A stretch of DNA of 46,545 bases from Oscillatoriales cyanobacterium Centralia_MAG_596 (GTDB taxonomy: Bacteria; Cyanobacteriota; Cyanobacteriia; Leptolyngbyales; Leptolyngbyaceae), in assembly GCA_021323955.1 (NCBI GenBank), contig JAJPKC010000311.1:1-46545 (forward strand), in the 5' to 3' direction. Position numbers and translations under genes: made by a program. Under the pieces are notes generated by a model. The model saw only the letters and a list, made by a program, of their open reading frames with translations. It was not told where the DNA came from and ran no database searches. Shown piece after piece: positions 18,452 to 27,220 of this stretch; the first letter of the stretch is position 1; each line of letters begins with the position of its first letter.

Positions 18452-18919
18452 ATGAGTTGCAGTAGTCGTCACGCGGTTGCGATCGCGATCCTCTACCAGG
18501 GCGATCGCTTTTTAATGCAGCTCCGCGACAATATTCCAGGCATCTTTTATCCCGGCCACTGGGCTCTATTTGGCGGGCATCTCGAACCGGGCGAAAGCCC
18601 TGATGTCGCAATGCGGCGAGAATTGCTCGAAGAAATTGGCTACGCGCCTCCCATACTCACCCCCTTTGGGCTGTACGAAGATACTCAGGTTGTCCGTCAT
18701 GTCTATGCCAGCGAACTGGATGTCGATCGCAGTCAGTTAGTGCTCAACGAAGGTTGGGACATGGGGTGGCTGACGGCCACCGACATTCGACAAGGCCATT
18801 GCTATTCACAGCAAGCCAATCAGGTGCGACCGTTGGGCCAACCCCACCAGCGGATCTTGCTAGACTTTATGGAACAAACAACCTCGCTATTTTCGCGATC
18901 GAACAACTCGACTCTTTAG
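18452..18919 (+). CDS. NUDIX hydrolase
   Basis: 'GGHLEPGESPDVAMRRELLEEIGY' Nudix box. Confidence 0.93.
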   Translation: MSCSSRHAVAIAILYQGDRFLMQLRDNIPGIFYPGHWALFGGHLEPGESPDVAMRRELLEEIGYAPPILTPFGLYEDTQVVRHVYASELDVDRSQLVLNEGWDMGWLTATDIRQGHCYSQQANQVRPLGQPHQRILLDFMEQTTSLFSRSNNSTL

Positions 18920-19253
18920 ACGCCAACCATTTCAGTGGCATCGCAAAATGTTATCAATGGTGAGATTAGCGGCCTTGCTAACATGGGCATCCTAAGACTA
19001 GCGGCATCAGGTGTTTAAACCAGCTCCAGGTCTTTGGTTCCAAGTCCGAGATTCCAAGGTTGTCCCCATAGCAAACCTGTAGCACTGAATCATCCGTTAT
19101 TCATGCTGCCGCTTCTACGGTGTAGATCTATACTTTACTGTCTGCGACTCATCCATCGACCATGTGAGCTATGAGATATGCTTTTGGCAGGGAAAACCTC
19201 GATACCGTGATGAAGTAATGAATCCGACTCTAGATTAGGCTGCTGAACCGCCA

Positions 19254-20279
19254 ATGGATGCTTCGATTCTTTTAGTCGGAGGTGATGACTTTCTGACAAC
19301 GCTTCTGGTGCGACTTCGTAATTTAGTCAGTTGCACAGTAGAAGTTGCGCCAAACCCGAGCGAGGCAATGCCGCTGATCCAGGCTCAGCAGCCGGATCTT
19401 GTTATTCTGCAAGGGAATCAGCCCGGTAATTTAGAACTTTGCCGCCAGATTAAAGAGCAAACGCGGCTCGCCTGGATTTACTGCATTGTGCTCGATAATC
19501 CGACTCAGGTGCTGGCAGAAGCCTGGCGGAACCGCTTTTGGGAGCTGGAGTGTCGGGCCGAAGCCCTGGAAAATGGAGCCGACGCTTATCTCTGGCTCCC
19601 CAAAAACGATGTCAAGGGTGAACCGCTTGATGTCGAAATTATTGAGCAGCAAGACCGGCTGCTCAGCTCCCAGATTATTTCCGGGCTCCGGATGGTGAAA
19701 AACCATCGGGAGCTGATGCGAACAAACGATATTTTGTCAGCGATCGCCCTTTCTGACCCGCTCACCGAGCTGAACAACCGCCGCGCGCTGGACTGGGAAC
19801 TGCCTCGACAGGTGCAAAATGCGCGATCGCGCTCAGAGCCGCTTAGCGTTCTCATGCTGGACGTAGACTATTTCAAGAGTATTAACGATACCTACGGGCA
19901 TCCCGTGGGCGATCGGGCACTGCAAATCATCTCCAGTCGCTTACGCCATAACCTCCGGTTTCGGGATACCCTGTTTCGCTACGGCGGCGAAGAATTTGTC
20001 ATTATTTTGAGCAATACCGATGCTCAGGAAGCGCTGCTAGTAGCCCATCGACTTTGCCGCCTGATTGCCGATCAGCCCTTCACGATCAACGAAGCCCTGG
20101 ATCTCAATATGACGATCAGCGCTGGGGCCGCATCCCTCCAGGAGCCGGATGATGGCAAGGGAGCCAGCTTATTACAGCGGGCTGACCAAAACCTGCTGCG
20201 AGCAAAAGTTACAGGTCGAAATCGGGTCGTTGGTGAGCTTGATCCCGACGAAAAGGAAGAAAGCAAAAGTACGAAGTAG
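19254..20279 (+). CDS. Diguanylate cyclase with N-terminal degenerate receiver-like domain
   Basis: 'DPLTELNNRRALDWEL', 'RFRDTLFRYGGEEF' (I-site RxxD and GGEEF); receiver-like region with 'PDLVILQGNQPG'. Confidence 0.9.
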   Translation: MDASILLVGGDDFLTTLLVRLRNLVSCTVEVAPNPSEAMPLIQAQQPDLVILQGNQPGNLELCRQIKEQTRLAWIYCIVLDNPTQVLAEAWRNRFWELECRAEALENGADAYLWLPKNDVKGEPLDVEIIEQQDRLLSSQIISGLRMVKNHRELMRTNDILSAIALSDPLTELNNRRALDWELPRQVQNARSRSEPLSVLMLDVDYFKSINDTYGHPVGDRALQIISSRLRHNLRFRDTLFRYGGEEFVIILSNTDAQEALLVAHRLCRLIADQPFTINEALDLNMTISAGAASLQEPDDGKGASLLQRADQNLLRAKVTGRNRVVGELDPDEKEESKSTK

Positions 20280-20525
20280 CGGGACGCCGCTTTACGGTAG
20301 GCAAGGCGTGACGGAACGGGAATGCGGCGGCGGTTGGGTGTTCCCGCGGTTGGCGCTTGCCTGACCATCCGCGACACCAACCCCAGGTTCAAAGGTGCGC
20401 TGGTGGCATGGAACAATAGCTGTAACGCGAGTTTCGGCCTCCTGCCGTCCGGCTTTTGCCTGCCGACTTCTACCTCCTTGACGTTGCAAGGTATCCTGGG
20501 AGTCTGTGTGCTTTAGTTTGTACCT

Positions 20526-22133
20526 ATGTCTCAACTTGATCGATCGCGCGTCTCCTTTTCGCCACTGACAAGTTGCCTGCCGCTGAAACGGGCGATCGTG
20601 CTTCCCGTTCTCTTGCTCATCCTGGGGCTAAGCTGGGGATTTGCGCCCGCATCGGCTCTGGCCCGGACGGCTGCCGAATCAATATCGCCACCGACGCCAG
20701 CCCAATCGATTCAGCCGTACCTCGATCGCGTCGTGCGTGAGGTGACAGAGTTTCGTCTGACCAACGGGATGAAATTTATTGTGCTGGAGCGGCATCAGGC
20801 ACCGGTGATCTCGTTTCTCACCTATGCCAATGTCGGCGGTGCTGACGAACCGGACGGCAAGACGGGCGTAGCGCACTTTCTGGAACATCTGGCTTTTAAA
20901 GGCACGACGCGCATTGGCACGACGGACTATAAAGCAGAAGCCCCGCTGCTCGATCGCCTGGATCAGCTATCCGAACAAATTCAAGCAGCAACCAGGCAGG
21001 GACAAAAAGCAACCGTCGATCGCCTGCAGGCAGAGTTTGCCAGGGTGGAGGCCGACGCTGAAAAGCTGGTGAAGCAAAACGAGATCGGGCGCATTGTGGA
21101 GCAGGCAGGCGGTGTGGGACTGAATGCCAATACCTCAACGGACGCCACCCGTTACTTCTACAGCTTTCCGTCCAATAAGCTGGAGCTGTGGATGTCATTG
21201 GAATCAGAGCGATTTTTGGAGCCAGTCTTCCGGGAGTTCTACAAGGAAAAGGATGTGATTCTGGAAGAGCGGCGTTTGCGCACCGACAATTCGCCGATCG
21301 GCCAGATGATTGAAGCCTTCTCAGAAGTGGCGTTTAAGGTTCATCCTTACCATCGTCCGGTGATCGGCTATAACAAGGACATCCAGGGACTCACCCGCAA
21401 GGATGTGCAGGAATTTTATGCAACGCACTATGCCCCCAACAACCTGACGATCGCCGTTGTGGGCGATGTGAACCCAACTGTGGTTAAGCAGTTGGCCCAA
21501 ACCTACTTTGGCCGCTATAAGGCAAAAGCCGCCCCGCCCGAAGTCGTCGCCACCGAGCCAGCCCAGACGGCACCCCGCGAAGTAACGCTCAAGCTAAAGA
21601 CCCAGCCGTGGTATCTGGAAGGGTATCACCGCCCTGCACTCAACCATCCCGACAATGCCATCTACGACATGATCGGCAGCATTCTGAGCGATGGACGCAC
21701 CTCCCGGTTATATAAATCGCTCGTCGAGAAACAGCAGCTAGCACTGGGCGCACAGGGGTTCAGCGGGTTTCCCGGCAATAAGTTTCCCAACTTACTGCTG
21801 TTCTATGCGCTCACCGCTCCGGGGCATACGGTCGATGAACTGGCCACCGCACTCCGGGCTGAAATTGATCGCCTGAAAACGGAGCCTGTCTCGGCACAGG
21901 AACTCGATCGCGTCAAGATCCAGGCGCGGGCAGAACTCCTGCGATCGCTCGACTCCAACATGGGTCTGGCGGAAGCGCTGCTGGAATATGAAGTCAAAAC
22001 CGGGAGCTGGCGCAATTTATTCAAGCAACTGGACGACATTGCGGCCGTGACGGCAGGCGATATTCAACGAGTCGCCCAGGCTACCTTCGTGCCGCAAAAC
22101 CGGACAATTGGCAAACTCATGCCGGAAGACTGA
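20526..22133 (+). CDS. M16 family (insulinase-like) zinc metallopeptidase, catalytic subunit
   Basis: 'VAHFLEHLAFKGT' HxxEH motif; signal-like N-terminus. Confidence 0.93.
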   Translation: MSQLDRSRVSFSPLTSCLPLKRAIVLPVLLLILGLSWGFAPASALARTAAESISPPTPAQSIQPYLDRVVREVTEFRLTNGMKFIVLERHQAPVISFLTYANVGGADEPDGKTGVAHFLEHLAFKGTTRIGTTDYKAEAPLLDRLDQLSEQIQAATRQGQKATVDRLQAEFARVEADAEKLVKQNEIGRIVEQAGGVGLNANTSTDATRYFYSFPSNKLELWMSLESERFLEPVFREFYKEKDVILEERRLRTDNSPIGQMIEAFSEVAFKVHPYHRPVIGYNKDIQGLTRKDVQEFYATHYAPNNLTIAVVGDVNPTVVKQLAQTYFGRYKAKAAPPEVVATEPAQTAPREVTLKLKTQPWYLEGYHRPALNHPDNAIYDMIGSILSDGRTSRLYKSLVEKQQLALGAQGFSGFPGNKFPNLLLFYALTAPGHTVDELATALRAEIDRLKTEPVSAQELDRVKIQARAELLRSLDSNMGLAEALLEYEVKTGSWRNLFKQLDDIAAVTAGDIQRVAQATFVPQNRTIGKLMPED

Positions 22134-22263
22134 GCCATAGCCGGGGTGTGAGCCTATGGTCATTCATTTGGTCATGACACAGATTGTGGCACTTCAGCAT
22201 CACTAGTGATGACCGGCGCACGTAGAGCGCAACCATTCAACCGCAACCAGTTTAGAGACACTT

Positions 22264-23751
22264 ATGAGCGTCAAACATCACCCGCCGCAACTAGCCAAAG
22301 TCATCACCCTTGTGTTCTGCTTACTGGTGATCCCCCTGCTTTTATTGGTTTTGGCCCTGCGTCCCGCTGTCGCGGCTGTCCCCAAGCACTACACGGATCT
22401 GTCGTTGCCCCCCCTGCCCGAAATTAAGCTGCCAGCGTACACACGGTTCAAGCTGGCGAATGGAATGGTGGTCTATCTGGTGGAAGACCACGAGCTACCA
22501 CTGGTCAATGGCAATGCTTACATCCGCACGGGCGATCGCCTGGAACCAGCCGACAAGGTTGGTCTGGCGGGACTGGTTGGCGAAGTGATGCGATCGGGCG
22601 GCACCCAGCATCGGACTGGCGATGAAATCAACGAATTTTTGGAGCAGCGGGCCGCATCTGTTGAAGTTGGCATTGGTGAAACGAACGGGAACGCCGATTT
22701 CGACACGCTGACCGAAGATTTGCCGGCGGTCTTTGACGTGTTTGCCGAAACCTTACGCCAGCCAGCGTTTCCAATCGATAAACTAAACCTGGCCAAGACT
22801 CAACAACGGGGCGGAATTGCGCGTCGGAATGATGAACCGGGCGCGATCGCCGATCGCGAATTCCGTCGGCTTGTCTACGGCAATAGCAGCCCCTATGCCC
22901 GCATGGTGGAATACGCCACGCTTGACCCCATTGAGCGTGATGATCTGGTGCGGTTTCATCAGCATTACTTCCAGCCCAACAACATCACGCTGGGGATTGT
23001 GGGTGACTTTGACACCAAAGCCATGCGGCAGATGGTAGAGGCCAAGTTTGGCGACTGGCAGCCATCACAGCCGTCGTCTCAACCTCCGTTACCATCGGTA
23101 TCTCAGGTTAAACGCGGTGGCGTGTTCCTGATCAACCAGCCGCAGTTGACGCAGAGTAATGTGCAAATTGGGCATCTGGGCGGACTCGCCAATAGCCCTG
23201 ACTACCCGGCGTTGTCGGTGATGAATGAAGTGCTGAATGGGTTTGGGGGGCGTCTGTTCAACGAGGTGCGATCGCGCCAGGGATTAGCGTACTCGGTCTA
23301 CGCCTACTGGGGGCCACAGTACGATTACCCAGGGCTGTTCGTGGCCGGGGGGCAAACGCGATCGGATGCCACGGTGCCATTTATCCAGAGCGTGCGGGCT
23401 GAAATTGAAAAAATTCGGACAACGCCCATCACCGCTGCAGAGCTGGCGTTTGCCAAAGATTCGGTGCTCAATTCGTTTATTTTTAACTTCCAGCAGCCGA
23501 GCCAGACCCTCGATCGCCTGCTGCGATACGAATACTTTGGCTACCCCAACGATTTTATCTTTCGCTATCAGAAGGGCGTCGCCGCCACGACGATCGCAGA
23601 TGTTGAGCGCGTGGCGAAAACCTATCTGAAGCCAGAAAACCTGGTGACGCTCGTGGTGGGTAGTGAAGCCGCAATCAAACCACCGCTCAACCGCCTGGGG
23701 CAACCCGTGACGGCGATCGACATCACTATCCCTAAACCGAAAAGTACGTAA
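22264..23751 (+). CDS. M16 family peptidase-like protein, non-catalytic partner
   Basis: M16 fold sequence but 'GLAGLVGEVMRSGGT' replaces HxxEH; 'VRSRQGLAYSVYAYWGP' C-terminal M16 motif. Confidence 0.9.
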   Translation: MSVKHHPPQLAKVITLVFCLLVIPLLLLVLALRPAVAAVPKHYTDLSLPPLPEIKLPAYTRFKLANGMVVYLVEDHELPLVNGNAYIRTGDRLEPADKVGLAGLVGEVMRSGGTQHRTGDEINEFLEQRAASVEVGIGETNGNADFDTLTEDLPAVFDVFAETLRQPAFPIDKLNLAKTQQRGGIARRNDEPGAIADREFRRLVYGNSSPYARMVEYATLDPIERDDLVRFHQHYFQPNNITLGIVGDFDTKAMRQMVEAKFGDWQPSQPSSQPPLPSVSQVKRGGVFLINQPQLTQSNVQIGHLGGLANSPDYPALSVMNEVLNGFGGRLFNEVRSRQGLAYSVYAYWGPQYDYPGLFVAGGQTRSDATVPFIQSVRAEIEKIRTTPITAAELAFAKDSVLNSFIFNFQQPSQTLDRLLRYEYFGYPNDFIFRYQKGVAATTIADVERVAKTYLKPENLVTLVVGSEAAIKPPLNRLGQPVTAIDITIPKPKST

Positions 23752-24291
23752 CTGGGAATAGGAAGTAAGGAAGGCGAAGTCGGATCACGGGAAAGGGAAA
23801 TAATTCAGTCGCCAGTTGCCAGTCGTCAGTTCGGAGTCTTTAGGTTTCAGATTCAGTTTCAGGTGGGCACCCATCCTGTTACTGGTCACTGGTCACCGTC
23901 ACAACTCAGAACCGCCTCTGCACCTCTCACTCCTCATCCTTCTTGCGAAACCGGCGCGCGATCGCCATAATCAATCGTCTGCAAATCGGCGTCATACGCC
24001 ACGATCCACAAATCATGGGAAGCGGGCTGTCGTCCGGATCCTCGCCATAACAGTTGATTGTCAACTCCGCACGCAGAAACAGCTCCCCATGCTGTTGCCC
24101 TGTTATTAGCATCAATCCCGTGACGCTGACGCATTCGCGGCGATCGCAGGATTCGATCAAGTTGCTGTTGCTTTTGACCAACACGGCGAGTGATGGTGAA
24201 GGTCAGGGGTGAGCGGGACTTCCTCCCCCGCGTACGTAAGTCTTGCCGTTGTGGATGGTGCATCATTTGTTAACGATCAGCCGACTAGCGA

Positions 24292-24699
24292 CTATGGGTG
24301 AAAGGGCAAATTTTGGCGCACTTGCTCGATTTGTTTTGGCGTGAGAACATCGGTCACTTGCTGATGCGTTGACAGCAAAATCTGCATCAATTCCGTTTGT
24401 TGCTGTGGTGAAAGATTAAGAGCCGTAATGACATCCGGGCGGACATTACCATTACGATCTAGCGCCGTTTGGAGTTCATCGAGTTGCGCTGGTGTCAACA
24501 CTGATTGCAGTTGCACGCGCGTCTGAACATCAATCTGGTTCAGTTGAGCACACTGCTGGAGCGTCAACGCCACATTCGAAAGATTGGAAAAATTACATAC
24601 TGCTTGATTCGTCTGTGCTTGGGAGAAAGCAGGGGCGATCACGAGGGCGATCGCCCCTGATACCACTAGCACACCGATCGCGTGACCGATCAGCTTCAT
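24292..24699 (-). CDS. Predicted periplasmic Spy/CpxP-like small protein
   Basis: Signal peptide-like N-terminus; 'LTPAQLDELQTAL', 'LSPQQQTELMQIL', 'LTPKQIEQVRQNL' motifs. Confidence 0.6.
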   Translation of the reverse strand: MKLIGHAIGVLVVSGAIALVIAPAFSQAQTNQAVCNFSNLSNVALTLQQCAQLNQIDVQTRVQLQSVLTPAQLDELQTALDRNGNVRPDVITALNLSPQQQTELMQILLSTHQQVTDVLTPKQIEQVRQNLPFHP

Positions 24700-24929
24700 G
24701 TCAGAACCTCTATGAGAATTGGATTTCCCGTTCCGACTGGGTTAACCCAATGCGTTCATCCTAGCGATCGGCGATCGTGGCCACATCCAGAGAAAGTCCT
24801 GTTCTGCTCATACCGGATACCTGGTGCAGTAGGACTTTAGTCACAGGTTCACAGCGATTAAATAGGACACCAGACACTAACGCCATGAATTCCTTTGACC
24901 TACAGTAAAGACAGTCTAGAATCCTCCTC

Positions 24930-26183
24930 GTGGAGGTTGGCAACATTGTTCTCAGCTCAGTGAAATCGTTGTTCCCACTCCAGCGCAACCCCTTCCGTTT
25001 GCTGCTCTTTTTAGAGTGGCTCTTGTTAGGTATGGTCGTGCTAACTATGATGGTGCCCAACCCCATCAATCGGTTTGCGCTGCCTTCACCACTGGTGATT
25101 GGCATTGTCGCTGTCTTTGGCCTTTTGGGACTTCGCGTTCCCAGACGCCAGCTCAGCTATAAGTTGCTCTATACCGGCTTCGAGTTTGGGCTGGTCTTTC
25201 TGTTGGTGACCCTCAGCGCTGACCAGATCGGGCTTTTCCCGCTGCTGTATCTCATCGTTGCCATTCGGAGCTGCGCGATGTTTCAGCCACGTGGTCGGAT
25301 GGTCGTCGCCGGTTTGACGTTCATGTCCTTTCTGTTGACGATGTTTTTCTGGATGCACCCACCCGCTCATCTGCATAAGCCTCCCGGCGGGACTCCAGAT
25401 ACGATGGCACTATTTGCGCTCAAGCTAAATGCGACCCTGACGTTTGGTTTGGCGCTTATGTTTGTGTTGTTTCTGGTCAATGCGCTGCTGATTGAGCGCC
25501 AAAGTCGTGAGCAGTTAGCGTCTGCCAACGAGCAACTCCGTCAGTATGCTCTCCGCATCGAGAACCAGGCGACGCTCCAGGAACGTAATCGGATTGCGCG
25601 TGAAATCCACGACTCGCTGGGACACTTACTCACCGCGCAGAGCATCCAGCTCGAAAACGCGCTACTGTTTTTGCCACCACAGGCTGAGAAGACCCAGTCG
25701 TTTTTGGCTGAAGCCAGACAGCTTGGCTCCAGTGCGCTCCAGGAAGTGCGGCAATCGGTCGCCACGCTACGATCGGATCCCCTACGGGGACACCCCATTA
25801 CACTCGCGATCGAGCACATCATCAAACGATTTGCCCAGACCGTGGGTATCACGCCGGTTGTGGACATTGACACGCGATCGCTCCTGCCCACTGAGATCAG
25901 TACGGCCATCTACCGCATCATTCAGGAAGCGTTTACCAATATCGCCAAACACGCATCCGCCACCGCCGTTTCCCTCCGAGTCTGGGAAAAGCCCGACGGT
26001 ATTTATATCCTGATAGAGGATAACGGTCATGGGTTTGACCCTGACCAAAACACAACGGGGTTTGGGCTGCGGGGCATGCGAGAACGTACCGCCGTTCTAG
26101 GGGGGCAGTTCACGATTACCAGCCAACCAGGAGCGGGTTGCCAGATTGCTGTCGTTATTCCGCTATCGGGGAACGCCCTATGA
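24930..26183 (+). CDS. NarL/DesK-type membrane sensor histidine kinase (HisKA_3, HATPase_c)
   Basis: 'RIAREIHDSLGHLLTAQSIQLE', 'IIQEAFTNIAKHA', 'IEDNGHGFD', 'GFGLRGMRERT'; GTG start in the ORF track. Confidence 0.93.
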   Translation: MEVGNIVLSSVKSLFPLQRNPFRLLLFLEWLLLGMVVLTMMVPNPINRFALPSPLVIGIVAVFGLLGLRVPRRQLSYKLLYTGFEFGLVFLLVTLSADQIGLFPLLYLIVAIRSCAMFQPRGRMVVAGLTFMSFLLTMFFWMHPPAHLHKPPGGTPDTMALFALKLNATLTFGLALMFVLFLVNALLIERQSREQLASANEQLRQYALRIENQATLQERNRIAREIHDSLGHLLTAQSIQLENALLFLPPQAEKTQSFLAEARQLGSSALQEVRQSVATLRSDPLRGHPITLAIEHIIKRFAQTVGITPVVDIDTRSLLPTEISTAIYRIIQEAFTNIAKHASATAVSLRVWEKPDGIYILIEDNGHGFDPDQNTTGFGLRGMRERTAVLGGQFTITSQPGAGCQIAVVIPLSGNAL

Positions 26184-26842
26184 TTCGCATCTTGCTAGTG
26201 GATGACCAGACCATCATTCGCCAAGGATTACGGAGCCTGCTGGAGTCAAAGCCGGATCTACAGGTAGTGGGGGATGCCGAAAATGGTCACCGTGCCATCC
26301 AGCAGGTTGAAGCGCTCCAGCCGGACGTGGTGCTCATGGACATTCGTATGCCGGGTATGGACGGGGTCGCCGCAACCCAGTTTATCAGTCAGCACTATGC
26401 AACCACAAAGGTGCTGGTGCTGACCACCTTCGACGATGACGAATATGTTTCCCAGGCAATGCGCGTCGGGGCCAACGGCTATTTGCTGAAAGATACCCCC
26501 TCAGATGAGCTAGCGCTGGCCATCCGTCTGGTTCACCGGGGCTATACGCAACTGGGGCCGGGACTGCTCGAAAAAGCGTTCACACCGTTACCGACAGCGC
26601 CCCCGGTCACCCCCGTGACGCTACCGCCCGAACTGGCCGAGTTGACTCCGCGTGAGCGCGAAGTGCTCTGTCTGATTGCGGCGGGGGCCAGCAATCGCGA
26701 AATCGCGACCACGCTTCACATTGCCGAAAGTACCGTCAAGAACTATGTCACCAACATTTTGAGCCAGCTCCATCTCCGCGATCGCACCCAGGCCGCGCTA
26801 TTTGCCACCGCCTTCCTGCCGCTCCTGGAAGCGCAGGGGTAG
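26180..26842 (+). CDS. LuxR/NarL-family response regulator
   Basis: 'MIRILLVDDQTIIRQGLRSLLE', 'VVLMDIRMPGMDG', HTH 'LTPREREVLCLIAAGASNREIATTLHIAESTVKNYVTNILSQL'; ATGA overlap with kinase gene. Confidence 0.95.
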   Translation: MIRILLVDDQTIIRQGLRSLLESKPDLQVVGDAENGHRAIQQVEALQPDVVLMDIRMPGMDGVAATQFISQHYATTKVLVLTTFDDDEYVSQAMRVGANGYLLKDTPSDELALAIRLVHRGYTQLGPGLLEKAFTPLPTAPPVTPVTLPPELAELTPREREVLCLIAAGASNREIATTLHIAESTVKNYVTNILSQLHLRDRTQAALFATAFLPLLEAQG

Positions 26843-27022
26843 GAATCAGCGTTGGGACACCTGCCCGTGGAGCCGCGTTTCAACGCAGAGCATTGCCCCT
26901 TCGTCCATTAGCGATCCTGAGTACACGTCACCGTAAGAGGGGGTTGGAATTGAACGTCCACACCTCAGGCTCATGCCCGGCGCTTTCCCCATCAACGATC
27001 TTTCTGGTATGCCTGTAGAGTC

Positions 27023-27064
27023 TAATGACTAATGACTAATGACTAATGACTAATGACTAATGAC
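27023..27064. repeat. Short tandem heptanucleotide repeat (TAATGAC)x6
   Basis: Six perfect consecutive copies read directly. Confidence 0.97.
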
Positions 27065-27220
27065 CCATACTCTATAACATCTGATTTCCGACCCCTCCTA
27101 ATCAATGAGTTGTACTTAGATTAAGAAACCCGGCTTCTGCGCGATTTCCAACCAAATTTGCGACAATAGGTAGACTTCGTTTCCTCTACTCCCGACGCCC
27201 CACTCCCAACGCCCTTCCTC

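Noticed and set aside
23927-24266. Two overlapping minus-strand ORFs (85 and 110 aa), each with protein-like stretches
   Set aside because: Cannot decide which frame, if either, is coding, and neither shows a recognisable domain; conservation analysis is needed
26937-27000. tRNA-like text on the minus strand (GGGCATGAGCCTGAGG...GTTCAATTCC...CCCCCTC)
   Set aside because: T-arm pairs only 4 bp with an 8-nt loop and the anticodon arm does not form a 5-bp stem with 7-nt loop; at best a degenerate relic. tRNAscan-SE/Infernal would decide
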